A DNA stretch of 64,000 bases from Gadus chalcogrammus. Taxonomy: Eukaryota > Chordata > Actinopteri > Gadiformes > Gadidae. Location of the stretch: the NCBI RefSeq assembly GCF_026213295.1, contig NC_079424.1, forward strand, positions 11,919,992 through 11,983,991, in the 5' to 3' direction. The position numbers were made by a program, and so were the translations under genes. The notes under the pieces are model-generated. The model had not been told where the DNA came from. It saw only the letters and a program-made list of their open reading frames with translations, and did no database searches. How positions within the stretch are numbered: position 1 is the stretch's first letter; every line of letters begins with the position of its first letter. Positions 51,601-63,794 of the stretch are shown here, in pieces.

Positions 51601-54600
51601 AATGGGAGTTGGCACAGACAATGTGTCATCTAGATGTCATCAAGCCGCCTTTCCTCTCCCCAGGAAAGTTTCTCTAATCATTTTTACCAACGCTTTCCAT
51701 TTTGCGACTTTCACCACACACCTCGAGGCCTAACCCTTGACCCATACCTACCGCCCCGTCAGGCGTTGGTTCTTGTGAACACAAATGTAATATTAAGATA
51801 AAATCAGTATCGTTTTCATCAGTTTGATTCTGATAAGGTTGAGGCTGATTGAAATGGATGATTTTTACTTGTAAAATGGTTCCAGATTAAATATTTCGTG
51901 CCTTACAAAGATTGTGTCTGTAAAAAGATTGTGGAAATATATTAAAATAGATGGGAATACTTCATCTTTAATGTGTTAATGCTTGTCCATTACTCATAGT
52001 GCTTTTCTCATAATGGTGATAGGCAATATGATATAGGTGATGTTATTAAATATTTGCATAAATCCTCTCGGTGGAATTCATTGTGTGAGCAATGCTGAGT
52101 AGCAATATGTCAGTTGTGTTTTGAGGTTTTGCAGTTGTGAGTGACGATAATTGATCCAACAATATCTGGACGAGAATTTAGAGTTTTGAATAATATGTCT
52201 TTCCGGATACTGTTTTTTTTTTATATTGTCCATTTTCATTCACATTCAGGGCATTTAGCAGACGCTTTATCCAAATTGACTGGCAATAAGTACATTTGTT
52301 TGAAGAAGGTGAAACAATACATCGCTGTCTATACAGTAAGGATGGTCATGCAAAGCACTAACAATTGTTGTCAACCCATTCCCCGTGCACACCAAAGAGA
52401 GCTAGGATTAATAGATGACATTGTACCATTGGTTAAGCGAAGGAAAGGAACACAAAGGCCATACGAGGCCACAATCAGCAGCACCAAGGAACCAGACAGA
52501 AGCAGACGGGACACAAGGAGAATTCCCTCAAGAATCTTAGGTCCCAGTTTTCTATGTGCGGCTATGGCGGCGGGCGGGGGCAGGCTCCCTTAAAGAATGT
52601 GTACGATGATGGCTTCTGTCAGGCTCTAGCAGGCGGTTATCTGGCCATTAGATCACATTCATCTTCATTCCCAGTCGCCCGACGTCTGCCCTGATAACCC
52701 ATTTGTCAAGGCCTAGCGGCGGACGCCCCTATCGCCGCCTGCTGCCCCGCCCTCCAGGCCCACTCGTCTGTGTGAGGATGTGCTGAAAGATGCGGCGGGA
52801 CATGGGAAGATGCAGTGTACAGATTAAGCCGGGCGGTGGGCAGTGTATGTTGGGGTCGGCTAGGAAGTCATTGTAGTTACTAGTGAGCGCTTGGCCGGTA
52901 GAACGGATCCATGCCTGGGCTCCCCGTAGCACTGGACTTTCTTGAGTACCTACTTTTGGATGGGGAGGTGTTCCATGTCCTTTCTCATCCTCGGCCGCCT
53001 TTCCTCTCCTCTATCTCTGTATAGATGAGTGTTTTTTAGGCGACCATGTTTTTCCCCAGAAATTTTGGGCACCTGGATTTTGTACTCGATCAAAGACTAT
53101 TGAGTGGGGAGATATTTGTTTTTCCCATTAGCATTCAGTAAGAACCCATGAGGAGGACGTCCCCGGGGGTAATTCCAACTCTCACGCTGGTTTCATGTGT
53201 GTGACGTCTGTTTGGCATATAAGCAGGGCCCCCCAGATGTTCAAAGAATATTCGACTGCTATTAACCGGTGGGGATGCTAGGTTTTGTGGTAGGTATTCA
53301 TAGCTAGCAGTTGGGGGTGGGGCATATCAAAGTAGTTTCTCTGGGGTTGAATCTTTGCTCACTTCTGATTGGGTCTCTCTTGTCGTCTTGCGGCCAGCCT
53401 CAGGTGAAACATGTTCCTGACGTGTATACAATTAATAAAAGTATAACATTTCCATGTCAGGATAGAGAAATGTATTTGAGCGGTCGATTCTGCTTCAAAC
53501 ATTTAGCGGTGATTTATTCTGGGCAGCATGAGTGGGCCGGGGGAAACCATGCCAGGTGCACCGTTCATGCCAGGACCTCCACTGCTACACGTTTTATCTG
53601 ATGTGTCTATTTGTTCAACTTGACCTTAAGCGACTAATTCAGAATAATAGTGTTGCACAGTCTGTTAAGTAATATTGTCCAACTAATTTGGACATTTTCC
53701 TCTCCGGCCGGGCCGCGCCCAGAGCCAGCTCGCTGTCACTGCGTGCGATGCCAGCGCCTCTCAATGCCAACCCGGATTAAACGAGCTGGTGCTTCAAACC
53801 TAATGCTTCACGCGTTAACCTTTTATGGTTTCCAATGGCGATCGTTCCTGCCCGTGTGTTGTTTTCACCTGCTCCCTCTCTGCTGGTTTCCACGTTAATA
53901 CTCCCGCAGATTAACCACCTGCTGGTTCTCTGTGGCCCTGAGCCGGTCAGTAGGAATGACTGGAGGGATGAATGAGGAAGTAATGGCTCTGGCTTGGGAT
54001 GGATTCACCGGCCATGCAGATAATGGGCCTCGGGTCTGTGTTCATTTCCAGGGTGGTTTCGGGGGGGCCTTGATCGAGGACCGGCTATTCACCTTTTTTT
54101 TTTTTGCAGATGAGTTGTGGTGTATAAAAAAAACCGAAATAAAGTTTAGATCACAGTGTGTCAGACAGGTTTCACAACAAGCCGAGGAAAACACAGTCGA
54201 TCGCAGCCAGCCAGACAGCCTTGTAATTAATGTTGTTCGGTGACTCCAAACAACTTGTAAATAAAGATGAATGGCGGCAGGGAATTCGGAAGACGCCAAC
54301 AAGTTGCTAATGGGCTGACAAGCACGGCCGCAGGGGTAGCAGGTTGAGAATGAGGAGTGAGATGGGAGAAGTCTGCACAGACGCAATTGACATATTTGAA
54401 GGTCGGCCCTATTTTTAAGGACTATTGTTCTCCCTTTACATGTTGTTGATGAAAAGACAAGATGTAACGCTCCTTGTAGATCCACTGGCAAGATGTTGCG
54501 ACAAATGAAGAGGCAGGGAGAGAGAAATCACAGCTAATCTTCCCCTAGTCCGGCGGCTCTATCAGCAGCTGGAGCACCCCTGATACCCTGCCAACGTCTC

Positions 54601-57019
54601 TGTCCCACCGTCCCTGCAAACGGGTCTCTAACAGCCCTGGGGACCAGGCGTGTAATCTCCCATCTATACTCAACAAGCGCTACAATTGCCGCCCCTTAGG
54701 CACAGAGATTACTCTCAAATAAACCATGTCCCTAATTCATTTGCTGTAATCTTGGGCTCATTTTGCGCTCTCTCCCCTCAGCAGTGTCGGGAGATAAAAG
54801 GTCCTTCCCGACCCAGTGCAGCTGCACCGGCCTCCGCCACCTCACCCATCCCCCAGTCCAATTAGATCCGTAATTACTTGTCACTGCCACTCTCGCGGTT
54901 TATTAAGCCTTATTCTGGTCCTTTGGAGAATTACATTTGGGAAAACATGATCATAAATGGTAACCCCGGCCAAAAAGAGAGCAAATTAGATCGCTGAAAT
55001 GGATCCTGCCAGCTCGGTGAGCGTGAGCAGGGCCTGTAGGTTGAATGTCTGCCACTTGGTGGGGCTGTTGCACCACAGTAGATCTAAAGGACGGTCAATA
55101 ACGCCTCTAACACAAGGCCAGCATTGAGATATCCGTAAAGATAGTTTGCAAATATATTTTACACATTCTGTTTAAAATTAAATTGATTTAAATTATGTGC
55201 AAGTTACATTGTTCAGTTTGTTCACCCTTTGCCCATATTAAAAAAAGTAGGTTTTACCGGTATACTTTTTCTCCGAGGCACCTCACAGCATCATTAAGAC
55301 ACGCTTTTAATGACAACAGAAAGTTGTGCACAGATGGCAGCAACCAACACTACATCTGAAGGGCATGGAATCCTTTGAGCTCGTCTGGTCGTTTCCTTTG
55401 CTTGCATTCATGGCGTTCCTCATACTGTTTTGGCATGCTCAAGCTTCCCCTCTTGCGCTTGACTGACAGAGGAGACGGCAGGGAATGATGAATGGCTGAA
55501 AGGGGAACGCCGTCTGACATTCTTCCCATGGACAAGAAGTCCCCTCGCATCCCTCCGTCACCCTGCGGAGGAGAGGTCGACTCAGGCAAAGGCCAACTCC
55601 GTCTTTATTACCACACGTCTGTCTCAGCCATCTTCTCCGCACACACGACGGCGCACACACACACACGCAGCCAGCACGCACACGATACTGTGGAGAGGGG
55701 GGGGGGGGGGCACCTGCAGACTGTCATCTGTGTGCCAATCTGTGCACCACCGTGGGGGTGGAGGGGGGGTCGCAGCAGGCCAGGGCTGGAGAGGAGTGCG
55801 CCGATCCTGGGAGAGACCACTTGCCGCTAGGCGGTGTTTCCACTCTGTGGTGGGATCTATGGGTAAACAAGGCGCCAGGTGGGCAGCTGTGCCCGTCCAC
55901 CTGCCTTCCTGCCCGCCTGAAGGGGTGATACGAGCGGCCCAGAGCATGAATATTCATGTCTATCTTGATGAGCTGCATGCGCGCCATGCTTTTATTTACA
56001 CATGAAGCTCAAGAGGAAGTTCCACGCAGCTGTGAAAGCGGGATGGCTCGGTTTCTTTGTCCTTGTACGTCTCACTGCTGTGTGTGTGTGTGTAAGAGTG
56101 TGTGTGTGTGTGCACGTATGCACCGATGTCTGACGTTTTCATTAACTGTTCACCTGTTCCTCAGGTGCTTTGGCCCGAGTTCGGCCGTCAAACCGGGCTT
56201 GCTCCTTAATTGGCCGCGGTAACACATTAAATCAAACAGCCATTTGCTCATTAGCTCGCTGTAATTACCTTCCACGGGCCACAGTATGTCATGTTGTGGT
56301 GTTGGTTGCCTGTTGCTCGGTGGAAGGAAAACACAGGTTAGAATTGTGTAGAGCAGCAATAACACGAATATGATCTCAGTTGTTTATATTATCCGAGCGT
56401 TTTTTTTCTCAAAGTGTTACTCTGTTTCAGAGTTCTAGGATGGCGGGGGATGTGTGATTATCCCTTTGGTTGTATCCCCATGGTTCGCCACACACTGTGG
56501 CGCCATAGGCTACTACGAGTGTCTGAGAAGCTTTATTACCTCTCTCTGACGCAATCAACAACATAACCGCTCCCCACATAGAGATCTGCCCCTCCACACA
56601 CTGTGGCATTGGCCCTCACGGCATCGGAGGGTCGGGGTAAAACGTTCACAAACTAGTTGGCGGACACTGAGGAGAAATACAGTTTTGGGCACTACTTTGA
56701 ACATGGGTGCTGCTCTCCCCTCCTGCAGGTGGCTTGTCTGATCCGGGTGCCCACAGAGGTGGTGAAGCAGAGGACCCAGGCCTCCCCCTCCTCCACCACA
56801 TACCAGATGCTGCTGGCCACGCTCCGGGAAGAGGTAGAGTCCCATTCGGCTTCTCTCCCGCTCTGGCTTGCATTATAGTGCGTTCAGTAATGCTCAGCGG
56901 AGTTTGCAGACCCACTTAGGCACATCATTCCTTTTTTTTTTATGTGTGTTTTTTTTTTTTCCTAATCACAGGGTGTCAGAGGCTTGTATCGAGGGTACAG
57001 AAGCACAGTTCTCCGAGAG
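45836..57019 (+). CDS. slc25a26: Mitochondrial S-adenosylmethionine carrier, 5' five exons (partial gene)
   Basis: SLC25A26 imports S-adenosylmethionine across the inner mitochondrial membrane in exchange for S-adenosylhomocysteine, feeding methylation of mitochondrial RNA and protein and lipoate and ubiquinone synthesis. Five exons join in frame (152 codons): 45836-45868, 47464-47620, 48726-48838, 56729-56833 and 56972-57019. The product opens [20 protein letters not shown] and carries the first carrier signature [16 protein letters not shown], then [19 protein letters not shown]. The second repeat has [14 protein letters not shown] and ends [13 protein letters not shown]. Residue order and exon joins match the vertebrate protein (about 274 residues), so roughly the last 120 residues, including the third carrier repeat, lie right of the window. 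All introns are GT-AG. It is divergent from magi1, as in human. Confidence 0.95.
47464..47620 (+). CDS. slc25a26: slc25a26 exon 2
   Basis: Acceptor CCCAG and donor AACG|GTACTA. It encodes [20 protein letters not shown] then [20 protein letters not shown], ending SFPN plus one base. It holds the first P-x-[DE]-x-x-[KR] signature (PLDTMK) and the first matrix helix. An in-frame upstream ATG at 47323 lies in the intron and is not the start. Confidence 0.95.
47791..48047 (+). mobile_element. 257-bp insertion flanked by 13-bp target-site duplication (slc25a26 intron 2)
   Basis: TGTTGTCAAGAAA occurs exactly at 47778-47790 and 48048-48060. The sequence between them holds TCTATATAAGG (TATA-like), GACTGAAAACG and AATAAA (47993-47998). 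A 13-bp duplication suggests target-primed retrotransposition, as with LINE-, SINE- or Penelope-type elements. No coding frame is present; the family is not identified. Confidence 0.65.
48571..48616. repeat. (AC)n microsatellite in slc25a26 intron 2
   Basis: A pure AC array about 110 bp upstream of the exon 3 acceptor. CA repeats near splice sites can bind hnRNP L, so it may matter for splicing, but that is inference. Confidence 0.95.
48726..48838 (+). CDS. slc25a26: slc25a26 exon 3
   Basis: Acceptor GGTTTCAG and donor GAAGTG|GTAGGT. Two bases complete the split Ala codon, then [20 protein letters not shown] through [10 protein letters not shown]. It covers transmembrane helix 2 and the start of the second repeat. 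Confidence 0.95.
48839..56728 (+). other. slc25a26 intron 3 (7.9 kb)
   Basis: No coding exon was recognised inside. It holds a SINE or repeat fragment near 52.23-52.6 kb and otherwise mostly unique sequence with far fewer microsatellites than the flanks. A small CA-rich patch lies at 55640-55685. The lower repeat load could mean retained regulatory sequence, which cannot be judged from one genome. Confidence 0.8.
52233..52590 (-). mobile_element. SINE-tail-containing repeat fragment
   Basis: GCATTTAGCAGACGCTTTAT with CCAAATTGACT (52249-52280) is the reverse complement of the conserved fish SINE tail (AGTC-x-CTTTGGATAAAGCGTCTGCTAAATGC). The sequence to the right (GAAACAATACATCGCTGTCTATACAGTAAGGATG...) looks like the body of the same dispersed repeat. 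The 150-codon plus-strand frame here is repeat-derived. Confidence 0.6.
56729..56833 (+). CDS. slc25a26: slc25a26 exon 4
   Basis: Acceptor CTCCTGCAG and donor GAAGAG|GTAGAG. 35 codons carry the second carrier signature ([10 protein letters not shown]) and end LATLREE. It follows a 7.9-kb intron. Confidence 0.95.
56972..57019 (+). CDS. slc25a26: slc25a26 exon 5 (16 codons)
   Basis: Acceptor AATCACAG and donor CGAGAG|GTAGGA. It encodes [16 protein letters not shown], the second-repeat matrix-loop end (G-x-x-GLYRGY). Intron 4 is only 138 bp. The next expected residues (I-P-F-S-L-V) were not found before 64000. Confidence 0.93.
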
Positions 57020-57811
57020 GTAGGATCCCTTCACACAGTCACACGTTGCATTCATTCATTCACTCACTCACATCCTGCTCTCCTTTGCTAATCTCTAGTG
57101 GACAATCTATCCGCTTGTATCCGTTCACCCTAATCCATATCCAATGTCTGTGTGGCCGGCTACAACCATCAACACACCTGCCAACCTGGCGACACAAACC
57201 GATGCAGGGGCTCAAGTTTGTGCCCCTGAAACAGTGGTAACCAGAGCGCATTCAATATCACACACGGATAAAACAAGCGCTGGCCCCCTGCAACACCAAG
57301 CAGTGGCTTTTTCCAACAGGCCTAAGAGATATTGAGGCTTTCCACTGTTCTGATTAGAAGCAATTTAATTTCTCCTGGGCTGTGTTGGGGTTGCACATAT
57401 TGATGTATGGGTCTCTCTTTCTTCCCTCCACTTTCATCTCTTTCAATTATAAACGAACACCGGCTCCCCTCTTATTGCAAGTACAGCTGATTAATTAATG
57501 CAATTAGAGGTGTTATAAATGCAAAACAAAACGTGGATAAATGAGCATTGAGCTGCTCCCCCTTGATGGGCGCTCAGTTTTTGGTAATGAAGCTGCCGCT
57601 CCAGGCCTGTGATTCATGGCGTTCCGTTTAATCGCACCTGCACTGCATGGTAATGCTGATGGATACTGATTCTGGTCCGCAGGGCGAGCAAGACACAGGC
57701 ACCCCCAGCCCTTAGCTCCCCGTCCTTAACCCCAGCTCCCCGTCCTTACCGCCCCACCCTGACGCTGTCAATACAATAGCTACAATAGTTCAATAATACA
57801 ATTGCGAAGAA

Positions 57812-57813
<2 letters not shown>

Positions 57814-57898
<85 letters not shown>

Positions 57899-57902
57899 TG
57901 TG
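57814..57902. repeat. (GT)n microsatellite
   Basis: A GT array with a GTAT interruption near its right end. Confidence 0.96.
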
Positions 57903-60544
57903 GTTTGTGCGTGTGTGTGTTTGTGAAGGTGACAATGTTCTTTTCTTGGAAGGGAAGTGACGGTGTTTGTAGCACGTTTGTGTATATGTGTGTGTGTGTG
58001 GTTGGGGGGTGGGGGGGACGGGGTAATCTAGTTTCCCACCGCCGTGCTCGGCTGTACTTATTTTCTGCCTCACTAAATCGATGTTATTCACGCAAATTCC
58101 ATCTGGACAGCCGGTGGGTGGTGGAAAAAAAAAGGGGGGGGACAACAAGACACTGTGATTTCTCTGAGGGTTTGTGAATAAATGAATACATTTGGAGGCT
58201 GGGCCACCGTTTGCGTGCATACTAACCGCGTGAGATGAAATGCAAACGGCAAAGGCGGGGAATTTTGGGGGCTGCGGCAGTGGCCCGCCGATCCTCTGCT
58301 GTGATTGGCTTTGACGTGTGTCAGGGCGGTAATTCATTTTCTCGCGGCTGCCCGGCATCGCCCGCCCATCTCCCCGTCTTTGGCCGGGCGACCCTGTCAA
58401 GATACGTTTGTTTATGTGCTGCGTGGTCCCCCCCCTCCCTCACCCCCCTCGACATACACACTCAGCGGTCCCCCTAATTGTGATCCTTCGTCACGCTGTA
58501 TATTCATTAGGTGGCCGTCAGAAGCCATCTCCGATAGGCGTGACATCACCCCAGCGGAGCATGGGAGAGGGTACTAAAAGGGGCGGGAGGAAATGCAGAG
58601 GCAGCGCATGGCAATGAAACCTGTACCGGATCTCGAACCTCATTGTCCTGCTGCTGTCGGGAGCCAAACCCCATCACATAGCTGCTGAACAGACATTATC
58701 ACGGCCCCGTGGATGCTTTCACTGCTGAGCAACGGATATCAAAAGCCTTGTTTAGCCCCTTAGTCTTGGGCTGGGCAATTATTCTATATTATGGTATTGT
58801 ATTGTTGAAATGCAGATGGCAACAGATTCCCTAACCATACCGAATACCGTAACCGTAACTTCAAATTTGCATTTACTACAATGTATTTTCTTTTCAGTAC
58901 TGCGATAAATTCATAATTTTCGTGTTCTTTATTTTCAATATTGCCCAGCCCTACTTTAATCCTCACTGTGCTCCACAAGTTGCCTACGAAAGACCTACAC
59001 AATTAAAGCCCCCTAAAGGGGGGAGCTGCCTTGGCTTGAGAGCACATCAAATGAATTACTTTATTTGGTTAAACTGGTGTGGGATGGACTCATCTGACTC
59101 TAAATTAAAAAAAGAAGACTTAGTATTGCCATTCTGCTAGCTCCGTTGTAAGCTTTAAATTAAATATAATGATGGCTGGTACAATACTGATGCATATCGA
59201 GGAAATGTTATCTTTCACTGGCTCTTCCTATAGTTTTCCTTCTCCTTGTTGTTATGTCGCGCCCCGAAGTGACCTCTGTTGCCCCCCAGTGTGACGGGAT
59301 CTCACTTCTTCATCCTCTCAATATGAACAGTTCCATGACCGACCATTAGATGGCATCCGAGGCTTAGCTCTAGACATTAGACCCTGCTATATTCAAACGC
59401 TCTAGCGCTCTCTCTCTCTCCCTCTCTCGCTCTCCCCCCCTCTTGCTCCCTTGCTCTCTCTCCGCTCACATCATACCAGGCTCTTTTTTTTTTCTTTTTT
59501 TTTCATATTTATGAGCAGCAATCACCTCGGTGGAAATGAAAGCTTTTAGTTATTTATTTTTTGATGGAGTGTCTTATATTTTTGTGCTCTAAAGCAGTCA
59601 GGTAATCTGGGCTGTGATCTCAACAGCTTGAGTAATGAGCTGCAGTCAGGTTATTAGATAGCAATTTGCTGATTTGTGGGGAGCGGGGTGTTGGGGAGCG
59701 GCTGCTGTAAGTGATGCTGACTCACTCCGACACGCTGGACTGATGCACCTGGAGTCCCCCCCTGATTGACTGGAACAGAAACCACGCCACTTCTGCTCGC
59801 TTCTGTGTTTTTTTGTTTTTTCTTCCACGGATCCATATTAATTGCCTTCCTCAAAGTTTCTTCCCCTATTTTTTTACTATCTCAACAACCGCTTCATGAC
59901 AACGCTGTGCATTCCGTTCTCTTTTAAAGGAGAAAAGACCTTGGAAGTTGAGCAAGCTCGCTTAAAGTGAGATTCATCGCCTGGCGGATCAGTGACAGTG
60001 GGATGATGTGTGTGTTAACATTTTATTTTTTGCCGTTAAACGTTTCTTTCACTGGTCGACGCGTCTGCATCGTGCTTCTAAAGCAGCCCCTCCTTCCCTC
60101 CCTCCCTGCACCGATCACACCGGACTTCCTGGCACACTGACGTTTTGGATCTGGCAACCGCAGACAGGCCTTATGAAACACCTCTCCTCCGCTCCTGGCC
60201 CACCACCGACCAACGATGGCTCACCACTGCATCCCCCCCTCCTCATATTTTCGCTCCCCCACTGCTTTTGATTCCTTTTATTTTCAATCCGCAAAGCATG
60301 GAAACAACATACAAGCTCCTCCCCCCGACGCAGCTCGGCCGCATTACCTCCGTCACTGAATGCGGCTCTTCTTAAGTTGTCCTTCTAAAAGGTCACCGCT
60401 TTTTTCTTTGTTACCTTTAATTTTGTTGTCTTCTCTCTGACTCACTCGGTCACATTCTGCTCCAACTAACCTCTGACCAAACAATTAGTTTGAAATCTCC
60501 TTGTTTACCCATCTACTTTGGCTTGGTCCCACCAAATTATATAT

Positions 60545-60673
<129 letters not shown>

Positions 60674-61000
60674 ATTCCTCATAGGGCCATGACCTCAGAC
60701 ACGACAGGGACCATTTTGGAAAGGGCCAAGCAATTCAGCTGTTCCATTCTTCATCGTATCGTTGCATCATTATTTTTCTACGTCTGAAAAGCGCTCCCAA
60801 CACGCCAAAACAAGGGGATTTAGTTTATCTCCGATGTCAAGCTAAAGCCTAGCACCAATTCATATTTTGGGATGGCATGCATGTTGAGTTGTGTGACGCA
60901 TGCTGGAGCTGGAAAGCGTGTGCGGAATCGCTCTCATATCCTGTCTGGGTGATCTGATCCACAGCGGCTCATGTTTAAACACCCTCATGTGACCCAGTGT

Positions 61001-61072
61001 GGAGGGGAGAGGGAGAGAGAGGGAGGGAGGGAGGGAGGGAGGGGGAGAGAGAGGGGGAGGGAGAGAGAGAGG

Positions 61073-61147
<75 letters not shown>
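61001..61147. repeat. (GGGA)n/(GA)n purine tract
   Basis: GGGA and GGGGAGA units grade into pure GA. The plus strand is all purine for about 135 bp. Confidence 0.95.
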
Positions 61148-61151
<4 letters not shown>

Positions 61152-62240
61152 CTTCTACAAACATTCATCAAATGATATTAAAAAAAGTGAACTAGTTACT
61201 TGATTATGGTGGGAACGCACTCACACATTTGTGAATAGACAAATATCCACAGCCACATTTTTTTTACTGAAATTCAGATGGGCATTATTGGCTTAGTGGG
61301 AATAAAAGTGAATTGTTTTGACATGTGCCACTGGTGCTACCTGATCGGCATGGGATCAATGAGTAGAGGCCCATGGGACACCTGTTGAACTTTTGAAGTT
61401 TGACCCCTGACCCAACATGACATCGGCTGACACTGCTGTGTGTGCATATGCCCGCCTGTGCGTGCCGCGCGCTCCATAATATGACCCTTGGAAGCTGACG
61501 CATCCAAACAGCCAACCCTGGCTATGAGAAGGGTGCTAGTCTGCCTTAAAATGGGTTGGCCGTCGGGGTTCATAGTGTCAGCACATATTTCGAGGCACCA
61601 CTATCCACGAGGAGCAGAATCTATCTGCCAGATCATAGTTGAGACTTGAGTTATCAGTGTGTCGTTCCAAATGGCCGTGCTTGCATGTCCTTTGAGGTTT
61701 AATTCACAGATTATACTATTCCTCATGTTGTCAACGTAGTGTCTGTGTGTGTGTGGGGGGGGGGGGGACCCCGATGGAGAATGCTCTGCTTTTACGCTCC
61801 TCTTACCGACACAGAGATAGGGACACTGAATCCTCGTTTCATGGAAATCCTTCAGCTTCTATCCGTCCGCCTGTCTGACTTATGGCTCTCCTTTGTGAGC
61901 AGTGGGGCCCTTTTGGCGTGTTTTAAGGTCAAGCAGACCTTCCTCACAGTGGAGAAAGCCTTCCCTTGTTGTTTTGTTTCGTTTGGCGGGAGGTGAAGGC
62001 TTTGCTTTCTGTCACTGGAAGGCCGATATGGCTTTACCGCTCTTGTCACAGCGGGGATGAATGGCTCACTCCCACCGCTGAATGATGGATGGATGGGCTC
62101 CTCCCGCCACAAAGAGCTGGGACGTGCCTGCCGTTCCCATCAGAAGAGGCTGGAAGAGGCCGTGTGTCTCTGTCTACCCCTCAAACACACAGTATGTCCA
62201 TGGAGGACAGCATTATCCTCTCTCACACACTCCCTCAGGG

Positions 62241-62243
<3 letters not shown>

Positions 62244-62307
<64 letters not shown>

Positions 62308-62321
62308 CCCCCCCCCCCCCC
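62244..62321. repeat. (CT)n followed by poly-C
   Basis: About 60 bp of CT repeats run into roughly 16 C residues. Confidence 0.95.
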
Positions 62322-62565
62322 ATCCACAGATGTGCAGACTAAACTCTGATGACCTCCAAAGAGTCAACAGAGACAAAATCACTGTATAGCGGGGCTGTTA
62401 AGCATTTTCACACTGACTGAAGGCCAAATCCACATACGCGAAGATCCACGCCAATACTGTGAGATTGTAAGATTGTAAATGGCACTTTTGTCAGTAGAGG
62501 TCTTGCAGCCCTTTCACTGATTGGTAAAGGGAGAATGGGCGCTGTGTTTTGTTTTGTTTACGACA

Positions 62566-63794
62566 TATGGAGTCAGAACAGTCTCATTATTAATGAATGC
62601 ACAGAGAAGGATTCACAAATGTATTTTGTGATTTATATATAAATTACTCTCTTCTCACAAATACATTTCGATGCACACACAAATGGATATCGGCATGTAT
62701 AAATGTAAAATAAATCCATAAACAAAAATAAGTTTCACAAACATATTTCTGATCCACACACAAATATGTCTTGTTTTAAATAAAGGTAATATAAATCCAT
62801 AAATATATTAATTTAAAAAAGATTTGCAATTTTCATCAAAAATGTATTTGGATGTTGTTACATTTATGTACAAACTGTTCAACTTGAATTTACAAGACGC
62901 TTTTCATTTGTGAGCTTGTTTGCATTTGTGTGTGAAACTGTCTGCATTTATGTGTGGATTTTTGAGACTCTCCTGACGTCGCTAGATTCACAAATGCATT
63001 TTTTTCAACAAGGAACTCTCTGTAGCCAATCAGATGCCTCCCTCGTTTTCAGCCAATCACATGGCTGCAGTTCCGACCTCTGAGTCCAGCCTCCGAGCCT
63101 CCCGGTTCTCTGTCAAATGTCTACTCTATCGGAAAGAACATGGTTTTTTGAATGATCGTACACAACAATCTCTAGGTGGTGAAGTAGTAAATGCTGCGTC
63201 ACGACACTTTTTCCATCTAATTTCGACTGGGTTTTGGGATTATCGGTGCCGTTAAAGTAGTAAACGGCACCGACGTAAAAACCCAGTCACAGCAGTCATG
63301 TGGTTGACTGAAAACGAGGGAGGCATCTGATTGGCTACAGAGACTTCCTTGTTGAAAAAAATGCATTTGTGAATCTAGCGACGTCAGGAGAGTCTCAAAA
63401 ATCCACACATAAATGCAGACAGTTTCACACACAAATGCAAACAAGCTCACAAATGAAAAGCGTCTTGTAAATTCAAGTTTAACAATTTGTACATAAATGT
63501 AACAACATCCAAATACATTTTTGATGAAAATTGCAAATCTTTTTTAAATTAATATATTTATGGATTTATATTACCTTTATTTAAAACAAGACATATTTGT
63601 GTGTGGATCAGAAATATGTTTGTGAAACTTATTTTTGTTTATGGATTTATTTTACATTTATACATGCCGATATCCATTTGTGTGTGCATTGAAATGTATT
63701 TGTGAGAAGAGAGTAATTTATATATAAATCACAAAATACATTTGTGAATCCTTCTCTGTGCATTCATTAATAATGAGACTGTTCTGACTCCATA
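62566..63794. mobile_element. Foldback (long inverted-repeat) element with 6-bp target-site duplication
   Basis: The left arm 62566-63070 (begins TATGGAGTCAGAACAGTCTC) and right arm 63290-63794 (ends GAGACTGTTCTGACTCCATA) are 505 bp each. By eye they are nearly identical inverted copies, with only scattered substitutions until a more diverged last 30 bp. ACGACA occurs immediately outside both ends (62560-62565 and 63795-63800), as a target-site duplication would. The 219-bp centre contains a second hairpin: GACTGGGTTTT (63225-63235) with AAAACCCAGTC (63278-63288), and TCGGTGCCGTT with AACGGCACCGA. No transposase frame is present, so it is non-autonomous. The class is not assigned. Confidence 0.85.

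Noticed and set aside
52141..52593. 150-codon plus-strand frame
   Set aside because: It overlaps a dispersed SINE-type repeat and has no domain.
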